A stretch of 64,000 nucleotides of DNA from Aricia agestis (taxonomy: Eukaryota > Arthropoda > Insecta > Lepidoptera > Lycaenidae). The stretch covers positions 4,050,001 through 4,114,000 of the forward strand of contig NC_056416.1 of the NCBI RefSeq assembly GCF_905147365.1. The letters are read 5' to 3'. A program made the position numbers and the translations under genes. Each line of letters begins with the position of its first letter. Within the stretch, counting starts at the first letter, position 1. The notes beneath the pieces were generated by a model, which ran no database searches, was not told the DNA's origin, and saw nothing but the letters and a program-made list of their open reading frames with translations. Positions 54,454 to 64,000 of this stretch are shown one piece after another.

Positions 54454-56013
54454 ATGGATGAGGACCCAGGGGGGCTGGAAGGCCCCCCTGTTGGCCAATT
54501 TATTACTATTCATACTACTGAAAATGTAAATGACTCAAGTATGGACACAGATTCGTCCGTTAATAACAAATCTACAAACCGCAAACGCCCTGCTGCATCT
54601 AGGCGAGTATGCAGAAAATGCAATAAAAAGATTAGGAAAAATCCTGACAAAACAAAACCTGACATCAACTGTATGTGCTTGAGTTACACGGAAAATAAAG
54701 AAAACCTGAATAATATCCAACATACAGCTGGCGTCATTGAAAAACATCAGGGCTTGGTGAATCCTCGTGTTAGTCTTTTGTTGTACACCAACACTGACTC
54801 TACACCTTATGTAGTACATGTGCAAAAAGAAATATCATCTCCTAATGGAAACTGCACTTTACATCCCGTCGAATTTGGTCGCTTCCTTAAAAACCATAAT
54901 ATTAAGAATATAGAAAACGGTAGCCTTAAGAGAATTGGCAGGAATAGATTGTCATTATCTTTCTCTGTATTTTCTGATGCAAATAATTTTATTACTAATG
55001 AGAATCTAAAACAGAACAATTACAAAGTTTTTCTTCTATCTTTTCAAGTTAGTCGTGTTGGCTTGGTTAGAGGTATTCCAGCCGATTGGTCTGATGATGA
55101 CATTTTGGCCAATATTACTTTACCGTATGGTTGTGGGGACATTATGAAAGTAAGACGCATAAAGAAAAAAAACATTGTAAATAATACTGTACAGTTTGTA
55201 AATACAGAGTCAGTTGTTTTTACATTTGATGGCCAAGAATTACCAAAAAGAATTTTTATGTGTTATAACTCCTTGCCTGTCGACTTGTACATCTATCCCA
55301 CCATACAGTGTTACAATTGCTGCAGGTATTCGCATGTTAAGTCACAGTGCAGATCAACCCCCAGATGTTTCCGTTGTGGTCAGAGTCATTCTGGTGAGAA
55401 ATGTTCTGTAGATGAAGATTCTGTTTTCTGTTGCCTTTGCCAAGCTTCCCATATAGCCACAAGTAAGAATTGCCCTGAGTTCCAACGACAAAAATTAATT
55501 AAAGAGTCCATGGCTCACAAAAACTTATCCTATGCCGAAGCATCAAAACTCCACCCTCCTATTTCTAAATTATTATACTCAACAGTTTTAACCTCTTCTA
55601 GTCCATCCCCTTCATTTATAGACTCTCAAAAACAACATTTCTCATCGGTCACCAAAAACTCTGCAAAGAGGACAACCACAGAGTCATATAAAAAAACAGT
55701 CTTCCGACAACCTAGAACTCCACCAAAGTCAGTAGGTGGGTATGATAAAACTGCTCATTTTAACTTAATTAAAGATTACAGTCCCCCATCGGGTTCAAAT
55801 GGCACTGCTTTGCCTACAAATGGTGATAATAATAATATTTCAGTGCCTGAATTAATTACAGCTATAATTAATTATCTTACTCAGTCAAATATTTTACCGT
55901 CATCAGTTTCACCGTCCAACGTAGCCTCTGTAAGTAACTCACCTGAAATTAACTCCCACTATGGATTATCTAATCCAGTGGAATTGTCGCAGTGCAGTCA
56001 GCAAAAAAAATGA
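54454..56013 (+). CDS. LINE ORF1 (gag-like nucleocapsid protein)
   Basis: 519 residues, intact. An N-terminal Cys cluster (C53-x2-C56 and C73-x-C75) precedes a fold with the RRM-like stretch around 195-260 (LVRGIPADWSDDD, KVRRIK). Three CCHC zinc knuckles follow: C286/C289/H294/C299, C305/C308/H312/C317 and C326/C329/H333/C340, typical for RNA-binding ORF1 proteins of I and jockey elements. The C-terminal 150 residues are Ser/Pro-rich. It overlaps ORF2 by 53 bases in a different frame. Confidence 0.95.
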   Translation: MDEDPGGLEGPPVGQFITIHTTENVNDSSMDTDSSVNNKSTNRKRPAASRRVCRKCNKKIRKNPDKTKPDINCMCLSYTENKENLNNIQHTAGVIEKHQGLVNPRVSLLLYTNTDSTPYVVHVQKEISSPNGNCTLHPVEFGRFLKNHNIKNIENGSLKRIGRNRLSLSFSVFSDANNFITNENLKQNNYKVFLLSFQVSRVGLVRGIPADWSDDDILANITLPYGCGDIMKVRRIKKKNIVNNTVQFVNTESVVFTFDGQELPKRIFMCYNSLPVDLYIYPTIQCYNCCRYSHVKSQCRSTPRCFRCGQSHSGEKCSVDEDSVFCCLCQASHIATSKNCPEFQRQKLIKESMAHKNLSYAEASKLHPPISKLLYSTVLTSSSPSPSFIDSQKQHFSSVTKNSAKRTTTESYKKTVFRQPRTPPKSVGGYDKTAHFNLIKDYSPPSGSNGTALPTNGDNNNISVPELITAIINYLTQSNILPSSVSPSNVASVSNSPEINSHYGLSNPVELSQCSQQKK

Positions 56014-59000
56014 AATCATTTATTTAATAAACAAATATCACCCTCTTATCTTTGCTCTCCAAGAAACATGGCTTAAGCCAGAATCTCTTTTTAAGATTCC
56101 TGGCTATGCTTGTTTAAGAGAGGACAGATCTGATGGGTATGGCGGTGCTGCCTTACTCATCAATCATCGTCATTCATTTGTACATATTTCTCTTCCATCA
56201 CATAATCCAAATATTTCTATAATAGCAGCATCTGTAAATAACATCTGTTTTGTCTCATTGTATATTCCACATCCATCCTATTCAATATTTTTAGAAATTA
56301 AGAACATAATTAGTCTTTTGCCAAAACCTTTTGTAATACTTGGGGATTTTAATGCCCAACATTTGTCGTGGGGTAGTAGTAATAACAATCAGTGGGGTTT
56401 TGAAGTACTAGATTTATTAGATTTCCATAAGTTATGTATTCTCAACACAGGGTTCCCAACACGGCAAACTGCACCTAATGAGGGTTATAGTGCCCCTGAT
56501 TTGTCTATTTGTACTTCAAATTTATCTTCTCTTTTACACTGGTCAGTTCTATCATCTAGTCACGGTAGTGATCACTTCCCTATTCTTCTGTCTCTCCCCT
56601 GTAAAAATAAAAAGCAAAATCATCCTACTAATTCATCATCATTAAAATATAACTTAAAAAATGCAGAATGGGAAAAGTTTTATCATACACTAAAAAATAA
56701 ACTACCCAATCTTCCTAGTATATCACCAGGTAATGAATCTGTTTGCGCTGATGCTCTAGCATCTGCTTTGATCGAATCAGCTGATGAAACTCTTCCTATT
56801 AAGAAAACACCTAAATGCTACATTCCATCACCTCCTTGGTGGGATAATGACTGTTCAGTCGCTATACATAAAAGAAAACAGGCTGAAAGAGAATATAATA
56901 ATAATTCTACCTTTGAAAACTACGATATTTATTGTAAGTCTGTTAACGATGCAAAAAAAATATTTAAGAAAAAGAAGTCTGCAAGCTGGAAAAAGTTTTG
57001 TGAATCTATCTGTCCGGACACACACACCTCTATAGTTTGGAATAATATTAAAAGGTACAGGTCAGCATATAAACCTCCTTTTCATCCTATGCCAGACTCT
57101 TTAGCCAACGATTTTTTAAATAGATTAGCACCTCCTTCTGTATCATTTCTCCGTCCATCACCTTTAGGTGAAGTTAGCCTTAAAGATCTTAACTCGCTTT
57201 TTACTCTTCAAGCGTTAAAAGGTGTTGTTGCAAATTTAAAAGACTCGGCTCCGGGCATCGATGGTATCCCATACTCTTTTTTTAAACACGCTTCAGATGA
57301 AATTTTAAATTATTATTTGGATTTGGTTAATTTAATGTTAATAACGGGTAATATTCCAAATTCATGGAAAACACAAAAGGTTATTCCCATTTTAAAACCT
57401 GGAAAACCTCCGTCTTCAGCTTCTTCCTATCGCCCCATAGTCTTATCATCAGTGTTATTAAAGATTGCAGAGCATCTCGTAAAGAACCGTCTGGAGTGGC
57501 ATATTGAAAAATATAAACTTCTTGCCAAAAGTCAATATGGATTCCGTAAGGGAAAAGGTACTATAGATAATTTAGCTCTTTTTATCACTGACGTTCGTAT
57601 TGCTTTTTCAGAAAATAAATCAGTTTTAGCAGCTTTTTTGGACATAAACGCAGCATATGATAATGTAAGGATAGATATTCTCAAACGAAAGTTAGATTTA
57701 TTAGGTGTTCCGGAAATTATAAGTAATTTTATTATAAACGTTTTATTGGAAAGATTTATTGCTCTGCCTTTACAAGATACAACGTCGACGGAGGTGCGGG
57801 TTGTTGATAAAGGGCTGCCCCAAGGGTCAGTGATAAGTCCTCCTTTGTATAATATTTATTCGTCAGATGTAGTGACTAGCGTGACTACAGAATTGGAATC
57901 ATATATGTTAACAGATATAGATGGTGAATTGTATCTTCTGCAATACGCCGATGATTTAACAATTTATGTAATAGATCAATCTATTGAAAGAGCCTCCATT
58001 AGACTGTCGCGAGCCCTAGCACGTCTAAAGGTATGGTTAGATGAGAATGGATTAGATCTTTCAGTTAAGAAGAGTTCCGTTGTACTTTTTACCCGTATGC
58101 GCTTTCCTCCTCCAGTGGTGGTAAAATATAATGGATTACAAATTCCAGTTGACAAGGAGGTCAAATTTTTAGGCGTAATTTTAGATTCGAAACTTAATGG
58201 TAATGCCCATAATGAGTATATTGCGTCGAAGTGTGAACATTCGTTAAACATAATTAGATGTTTATCTGGCGTGTGGTGGGGATCTCACCCGTTTAATCTA
58301 AAATTGCTGTATAACACTTTAATAAGAAGTGTTTTAGACTATGGTACATTCCTTTTAGAACCTTGTAACGTAGCTGGTTTTAAACAGTTGGATAAGGTAC
58401 AGGCAAAATGTATGAGGATAATTTGTGGAGCCATGGCATCATCGCCAATAAATGCATTGCAGGTAGAATGCGGTGAACCACCGCTCTATCTACGGCGGCA
58501 ACTTCTGGCTGACAAGTTTTTTATTCGCTGTTTGCAATTTTCAAACCATCCCCTTATTCCGAAATTAAAAAAAAAAACTGTTAGATTTAGTAAATAATAG
58601 TCAATTTTGGTTGCACAAATCTCGCCCTTGCTTAGTTAATAGCTATATCCAATATTTGTCGCTTGATGCCCCTACACATAGATTACCTGTTTTCCCGCTT
58701 TTTAACTCATCCTTTGAATCCCTTGTTTTAAATCCTGATATCCGCTATGACATAGGAATTAAAAAATCTGATAAATATTATGCAAAGCCTTTTTTTAATT
58801 ATTTTACAACGAATAATTGGCAAGGTTGGCATCATATTTACACGGATGCCTCTAAAATGTCAGTAGATAATAATAATTGTGTTGGAGTAGGTATTTACCA
58901 TCTCCAATACAATATAGTTCAAAAAGTTAAATTTCCTCCACAAACTTCAGTATTTACTGGTGAATGCTTTGGTCTTTTTAAAGCAGTTGACTACATGTTA

Positions 59001-60359
59001 CTAGCAAAGCTTAAAACACTGTAATTTTTACTGACTCTTTGAGTGCCCTGCAAGCACTGAGAAGATTTACGTTTAGATCAAAATGTTTTCCCATAATCAT
59101 ACAAATCAGAAACCTTTTGCACAGGTGTATTGTCAGTAGTTTGTCTGTTACATTTGTTTGGATTCCAAGTCATTGCGGCATTCTTGGAAACGAGGAGGCA
59201 GATAGACTGGCCAAAGATGCGGTTTCTTGTGGAGATGTGTTTCCGTATGTGAATTATTGTCACGACTTGCCGTCTCTTGCCAAGAACTTTCTCCAACAGG
59301 ATTGGAGTAAGGACTGGGCAGTAAGTAGTCAAAGAAAAGGTGTTCATTATAAGTATATACAACCTGAGATTCAGTTTAAGCCTTGGTTCTTCAAAATAAA
59401 GCTATCAAAAAGTATAACTTCATCTATAATTAGAATGAGGTTGGGACAGGTCATCACACCGGCGCACTTAAAAAGAATTCGGATTCGCAACGATGATGCA
59501 TGCGATTGCGGTTTGGAAGTGGGTGATTTAAATCATATTATTCTTTCCTGTCCTCTGTATGATCACTCCTGTCTATATGATAACCTCTCCTCTATATCTA
59601 TACCCTTTCCTACTTCTGCATAGCTAGCACAAGCACGTAGACAAACGAAAGAAACTGAATTTTGACAGTTTTACCGGAAAAACATTGGAGTAAAAGTTTC
59701 TTTCGTAGGTATCTCGATATCTTTCGCTTTTGAAAATCTATATGTCAAGCATGACGATCCGCTTTTGACATAGTTTCTTGATTCTGTTTTTATTTTTATT
59801 ATGGCACTTGGCTATAAAACCATAGCCAGTGTCAAATAAATGGCGGCAAATTAAAAAACTCGATGTATAGCAACCCTGTCTATAGCCGGAATTATAGTTT
59901 TGATCTACAAACTACGAATAATAAAGTTCCTTAGTTTTTATTATTCGTATTTCGTAGATCAAAACTATAATTCCGACTATAGACAAGGTTGCTACACGTC
60001 GATTTTTTTAATTTGCCGCCATTTACTCGACACTGGCCATGGTTTTATAGCCGAGGTGCCATAATTAAAAAAAAAGAACCAAGAAACTAAATGTCAAAAA
60101 AAAATAATTGCCGTTGCTATAATGGTTGCTATGGAAAGAGTTTCCTGTCTTTGTCCACTGAAACTCAAGTCGATGGGTGGTGCCATGCTCGGAAATAAGA
60201 TATGTAGACATGGAAAAGAAACTGCCATTACTTTCTTCCGAAGAATCGACTGGGAAACCCCGTGCTAGCTACGCTGTTCCAATATTATTAAATTCATGTA
60301 ATAAATTAGTTTGTTCTTTTTTATCTCAATATTTACGTCACAATTTAATTAATATTTAA
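55961..60359 (+). pseudogene. LINE ORF2: endonuclease, reverse transcriptase, RNase H (frameshifted)
   Basis: Starts MDYLIQWNCRS. Endonuclease motifs: LQETWLK, LGDFNAQHLSWG, GSDHFPI. Reverse transcriptase: SYRPIVLSS, YGFRKGKGT, LDINAAYDNV, GLPQGSVISP and an intact YADD (residues 662-665, 57944-57955). RNase H follows: IYTDASKM, TGECFGL, FTDS, GNEEADRLAK. Two one-base lesions offset each other: an extra base in a run of ten A (58567-58576), then a missing base near 59018-59021. Downstream, a CDCG...H...C zinc-binding tail (CDCGLEVGDLNHIILSC) is followed by a 649-bp interruption at 59623-60271, beyond which the frame resumes (YAVPILLNSC) to a TAA at 60357-60359. So polymerase residues are intact but the polypeptide is broken. 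Confidence 0.92.
59623..60269. mobile_element. TA-flanked insertion in LINE ORF2, with inner foldback
   Basis: Flanked by TA on both sides (59621-59622, 60270-60271); removing the insertion plus one TA rejoins ORF2 in frame (...FPTSAYAVPIL...). Ends GCTAGCAC and GTGCTAGC are short inverted repeats. The interior 59763-60098 is a long foldback whose arms include TGGCGGCAAATT/AATTTGCCGCCA, 'tagttttgatctac' and 'cactggccatggttttatagcc'. No transposase. Confidence 0.85.
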
Positions 60360-60523
60360 ATCTATATAATATAATATTTTATTATGAAACTTTCTAACTA
60401 GATCCAAATCCTAAATTCCGTACTTACTTTGTTTTTCCACCGCCTATTCCCTACCTTTGTTTATGGCAAAGTACACCCCAGTGTCAGTGCCAAATCCCAA
60501 AAAAAAAAAAAACATCCTATGCT

Positions 60524-60750
60524 CGGGCCAATACAGGAAAAAGTGACATATGAACTGGAGTTACCAATCAAAAAATAGTAAAAAATGTGTTTTTATTTCA
60601 AATTTTGTTATTAGAAATTCTAATTAATAATTATTATTAATTAATCTATACATACAGCTGACTATTATTAATTCCACGGCCATCACTGACTTCATGTATT
60701 GGTTGTATTTCTCCGGCCAAGTGCGAGTTGGACTCGCGCACAAAGGGTTT
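60524..60750. other. Unrecognised DNA with a common repeat fragment
   Basis: At 60713-60750 'ccggccaagtgcgagttggactcgcgcacaaaggg' is a widespread lepidopteran repeat fragment (its relative is at 10110-10155). No gene. Confidence 0.5.
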
Positions 60751-61647
60751 TAGTAGGGGAGGTAGTGCTATCGTTTGCTAAGTCATTTCATACCGACCAA
60801 ATTTTTGTCCAGCGGTAGCTTAATATTTATCAATCAACATAATCAGCGTCAGCCGCCGCACCCGTGGTGGAATGTTAACTGAGAGTATTTCAAAGTTGTA
60901 AAAAAAATAATTGCGAAAAGTGATTTTATACCGAATGAAAATTTTGTGCATGATTATTGAGGTCATGCTTAACCAAAAATGCACCGTCAGCCGTATCGCA
61001 GACGGGGGATTCAACGTCAGTCGCGTTACTGAACTATGTTAAAAAAGTTAAAATATAAAGTCATTTCATACCGTACAAAATTTATACAGGTGAATGTTGA
61101 TACCTTTTTAATAATAAAGACCACCGTCAGTCGTTAATATGCGGGTGGAAAGCCCGTCAGCCAGCGATATAAGTTATAACCAATATAGCCCTATTTCGCG
61201 CTCAATGTATCCTAGGGCGTCGCGTAGACGACATTTCCACCTGCAAATATTCAGCTGACGGCGATTTTCGTTTGAATTAACCATTAAATTGTCCCACATA
61301 GCAATTTTAAGTAATTAATTCGATAGTCAATATTTGTGAAGAAGAATTATATACATTTTACTTTAAAAGCGCCATCTGTTGTTATATACTAAAACTAAAA
61401 TAACACCTACCGAACCTGAACGTGTATAATCTAGATATGAAGCTTTATTGGGTGCGAATTGGGATCTTTTTAATGTCAATTCAATACGATTCCCAACAAC
61501 AACTTTGAGATACTCTCAATTTTTATTCCACCCATACTGGAGTAGCTGACGATCAAAACTCTTATGTATTAATAGAATAGTATTATTGTTACGATTTTCA
61601 CTCGGTATGAAATTACTTTTTAAAATGAGCGCGACCTCCCCTACTAT
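60751..61647. repeat. MITE-like element with internal ~140-bp tandem repeats
   Basis: Ends 'tagtaggggaggt' and 'acctcccctacta' are inverted, each followed inward by AAGTCATTTCATACCG (60780) and its complement CGGTATGAAATTACTTT (61603). Degenerate units starting AAGTcATTTcATACCG occur at 60780, 60918 and 61058, spaced 138 and 140 bases, each carrying a later 'GTCAGYCG' block. Confidence 0.7.
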
Positions 61648-61789
61648 TTCGTACCATTATAGAGCAAAAATAGAAAAAAATATGTTTTTTGTATGGCAGC
61701 CACCCTTTAATTATTTATTTTAAATTTTGTTATTAGTTATTAATGTACTTGTAGTTATTAATACAGCTGACTATTTTGTAAACATTGCA

Positions 61790-61885
61790 GGTGTCTAATA
61801 TACAGACACAGCACGAGCTTTCTTCGATTTGCTTGACAACTTCACCAAACTAAAAACTGGGCACTGTTTGCCAGGTAGTTTGTTT
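61790..61885. repeat. Imperfect hairpin
   Basis: 'tgacaacttcaccaaac' pairs with 'gtttgatgaagttgtca' about 50 bases downstream. Confidence 0.6.
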
Positions 61886-61954
61886 GATGAAGTTGTCAAT
61901 GTTTTAATATTATCATAAACTTATAAAGTTTATGAATATTATAGTACGTTTACG

Positions 61955-62124
61955 TGCGTCAGAGGGGGGGTCACAGGGGACATGACCCCCCCCCCCCCCC
62001 CCCCTCCCCCCAAATCTAAGGTCAAATTGAAAAGTCTCAAAACCTTGCCAAATAATAAAAGGAAATTTTTGCCAATAAATAGTGAGTGACCCCCATCCAA
62101 AATTTCAGGCTGCGACCGCGCCTG
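61955..62124 (-). repeat. hAT-type MITE, diverged copy
   Basis: Reverse copy of the element at 33086-33254: ends GCGACCGCGCCTG at 62124 and a run of about 18 C around 61986-62003 where the other copy has G runs. Its left end is degraded. Confidence 0.7.
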
Positions 62125-62174
62125 CAGCTCCACCAACTGTGAAGAAGCACCCAAGTCCCAACATTGCCCGCCAG

Positions 62175-62329
62175 TAGGCCTACTACGAAACAGTTTTGAG
62201 ATTCAAACAATCGGATGAGAATGCCGCGTTCTGCTTTAACAACGTAATTTCTTGTTTGTTAGAGTACCTAGGACGCGGCATTCTCGTACTATTGTTTGAG
62301 TCTCAAAACAGATTCGTGGTACAGCCCCT
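62175..62329. repeat. MITE family GGCTTACTACGAAAC, copy 2
   Basis: GGCCTACTACGAAACAGTTT to 'gtttgagtctcaaaacagattcgtggtacagcc'; same ends and interior as 14170-14298. Confidence 0.75.
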
Positions 62330-62393
62330 GATTCGAAGTCAAAAAGCGTGACGTTTCTCTCGGCTAAATCGACTACGTCACAAAAATCTATAG

Positions 62394-62510
62394 TCTGTCA
62401 AGAAAGGAAAAAATTACGACAGTATAATATTAGGTATAAGTTTATGGAAAAAATTAAAAAGTGGCAACAGTGTCATCCCTTTCAAATCAATCTAAGAAAA
62501 AAGGGATAAT
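62394..62510. repeat. MITE related to the one at 32826
   Basis: AGTCTGTCAAGAAAGG at the left and CTTTCAAATCAATCTAAG inside match the 32826-32931 element. The right end is less clear. Confidence 0.5.
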
Positions 62511-62574
62511 AGGTCACATAGTATGGGTATGTTCCCTTAGGCATATTATATTTTTATTTTATTAAGGGCCTATT

Positions 62575-62945
62575 TCCCCACTTCCTGATAATGTATCGGA
62601 TAGGATATCCACTACTTATTTGACAGATTCTCCATACTATCTGTCAAGTTAAGTTGTGGATAGAACATGGTCCGCAACCTTTTTTCACACGGGCCACAAA
62701 CATGTTTTGATCTTGGTGTCGCGGGCCGCAACAAAAAATTTTTAGGGTTAAAAAATACGTTCTTCAAAATTTACGATTTAAAAGTGGAAAAAATTCACAA
62801 CTTTAATGACGACTTTACATTCTTTTGCCGATGAGCGTGGATTTCAAAATGTTTTAACATCACGCGGGCCACTGTTAAAGTCCCGGCGCGGCGGGCCGCG
62901 GGTCGGGGATAGCCAGGATAGACTATCCGGCACTTATCAGGAAGA
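62575..62945. repeat. hAT-like repeat fragment
   Basis: 'ggtccgcaaccttttttcacacgggccac' and '...gggccgcgggtcgggga' are the ends of a non-autonomous hAT-like element; flanks 'tgataatgtatcggataggatatccac' and 'gactatccggcacttatcagg' look like a host MITE around it. Interpretation tentative. Confidence 0.4.
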
Positions 62946-63049
62946 GGTTAGTATCCTTAGGGCAGGTTTCTAACAGGTTGAGGATAGTGCAGTTGTTTTG
63001 AAATATCGCTTTATTTACATTCCAATATCAGATTATTTTATTTATATTA

Positions 63050-63185
63050 TAGCGCACTAGCGGCTAGGCCGCAGCGGCCATCGAGATAGATACCTTAAGA
63101 AACCGCCATAGACCACGCGCACCTGGCCGTCACGCGGCCACACCAAGCTCTCGATGGCCGCTGCGGCCTACCCGCTAGTGCGCTA
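63050..63185. repeat. TA-flanked GC-rich MITE
   Basis: GCGCACTAGCGGCTAGGCCG and CGGCCTACCCGCTAGTGCGC (one mismatch in the middle) enclose about 130 bp with TA on each side. The stem continues inward through 'cagcggccatcgaga' / 'tctcgatggccgctg'. Confidence 0.85.
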
Positions 63186-63364
63186 TTGCTCGTAAGTCTC
63201 GTAACAATGAATAATAATAATTGTAAGTTGGAAATTGATTTGAAATAAACCTAACTTCTTCCTACAATAAGCAATGATTAATTAACTGGTTATAAAATAA
63301 TACTTACATATAAGTACCTACCGTACTTGGTAATAGTCACAAAATGAAAGAATGGAATGAAACA

Positions 63365-64000
63365 TCTATTATTTTATAACGATTTATTATACAAAACAAT
63401 AATACATTAAAATGTACAGGTATGTTCAAAAATTTGGACTGGCTGTCCCAAAACTGGATAAATTTCAATATCCTTCCCTTACAGACACCATATTGCTCGT
63501 CGAGGCGTCAGCACTAATAGAAATATAGATTCGGCTCTAGGTAAGCAAACTAGATAATATAATAATTAATTAATAATAAAAATATAACAATAAATGAATC
63601 GCACGCTGTCAACTTAAGTACACAGTCTATCGTACTGCTCTAGTCGACGGGCACCATGAAGTCTTTAGAATAACGTTAAAAACAAATTAATTAAACCTCC
63701 TAAGCATACTGTATATTTATATACACATTATGAACATGTCCTCTCTGTTGAACTAACGCCGGTAGCTGAGATGGCCGCGCTCCCGCCTTCGCCCGGTCTA
63801 GCCCATGCCTAGCCACTAGCCAGTCGTTACCCATACATCGTTAAGAGTCCAGCGGCGGCCGCGGATGACGTCACTCGCGGCGGAGCCCCTAACCCCTAGA
63901 GTCTACATCGAGACGAGAGCGGTAGAAGTAGCAGAGAGAAGCGGATGAGGAACTATGTTACGGTGGTGTTTACCACTTGTCAACGACCACCTCGTTCGCT
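63365..64000. other. Edge region, possible 3' UTR of a minus-strand gene
   Basis: A minus-strand poly(A) signal (complement TTTATT) lies at 63382-63387, and GC content rises sharply from about 63740 to the end. A consensus CRE palindrome TGACGTCA is at 63866-63873. An isolated exon-like segment on the plus strand (63485-63540) has a good pyrimidine tract, CAG and GTAAGC. I cannot decide whether this is a gene end or a promoter. Confidence 0.3.

Larger units (their letters stand above)
54257..60523 (+). mobile_element. I-type non-LTR retrotransposon (LINE), full length with target duplication
   Basis: AACATCCTATGCT at 54257-54269 recurs at 60511-60523, directly after a 3' poly(A) tract (60500-60512), giving a 12-13 bp target-site duplication. 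Between them lie a 5' UTR (54270-54453), ORF1 (54454-56013), ORF2 (55961-60359) and a short 3' UTR. Presence of a gag-like ORF1 with three zinc knuckles and an RNase H domain after the reverse transcriptase places it with I/Nimb-like elements. A 647-bp element (59623-60269) is inserted near the end of ORF2. Confidence 0.93.

Noticed and set aside
60177..60359. 60-codon plus-strand frame that could be a small gene
   Set aside because: Its second half is the displaced C-terminal end of LINE ORF2 after a TA-flanked insertion; the first half belongs to the insert.
1..64000. tRNA, rRNA and CRISPR
   Set aside because: I looked for TTCGA-type T-loop motifs, rRNA cores and regularly spaced direct repeats and found none that I can support; the hairpins are MITE-type palindromes, not a spaced array.

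Overview
The window is insect nuclear DNA, very probably from a butterfly or moth. The evidence is an AT-rich background, small intron-split host genes with GT/AG boundaries, and a dense load of repeats of lepidopteran type: SINE copies ending in poly(A), Helitron-like interspersed repeats, many short MITEs, a mariner and two LINEs. Exon models were built by eye from reading frame, splice motifs and family resemblance; no search or alignment program was run.

Layout. 1-6.8 kb: repeats and unrecognised DNA. 6.8-28.9 kb, minus strand: one long BTB/POZ gene. Three shared 5' exons (28.9, 27.0 and 26.7 kb) are followed by a two-finger C2H2 exon (25.7 kb). An alternative 3' set (14.5, 7.6 and 6.9 kb) encodes a BEN domain. 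Both 3' ends fit the same splice phase, so the locus looks able to make BTB-zinc-finger and BTB-BEN proteins. Its introns hold a 5'-truncated CR1-like LINE (about 14.8-19.5 kb), itself broken by a hAT-type MITE, and an apparently intact mariner (12.6-13.9 kb). 30.0-31.5 kb: a small THAP-domain gene. 34.4-35.2 kb, minus: SBDS, a ribosome maturation factor. 36.4-42.6 kb, plus: a GGNBP2-type gene of eight exons. 43.9-45.5 kb, minus: mitochondrial 3-oxoacyl-ACP synthase (OXSM), preceded by a possible spliced 34-codon upstream ORF. 45.5-49.7 kb: nested MITEs. 49.8-50.65 kb, minus: a decayed THAP domain. 51.1-52.7 kb, plus: neuferricin. 53.3-53.8 kb, minus: a tantalus-like protein. 54.3-60.5 kb, plus: an essentially full-length I-type LINE with target duplication and poly(A), carrying two one-base frameshifts and a TA-flanked insertion. 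60.5-64 kb: MITEs and the edge of something GC-rich.

How the parts relate. The host genes are ordinary, unrelated housekeeping or regulatory genes with no shared operon or pathway. SBDS/GGNBP2 are divergent; GGNBP2/OXSM and neuferricin/tantalus-like are convergent. Most of the remaining DNA consists of transposable elements, several nested, so that relative insertion order can be read. The most interesting points are the dual BTB gene, the OXSM upstream ORF, the THAP pseudogene and the nested insertions with readable target duplications.
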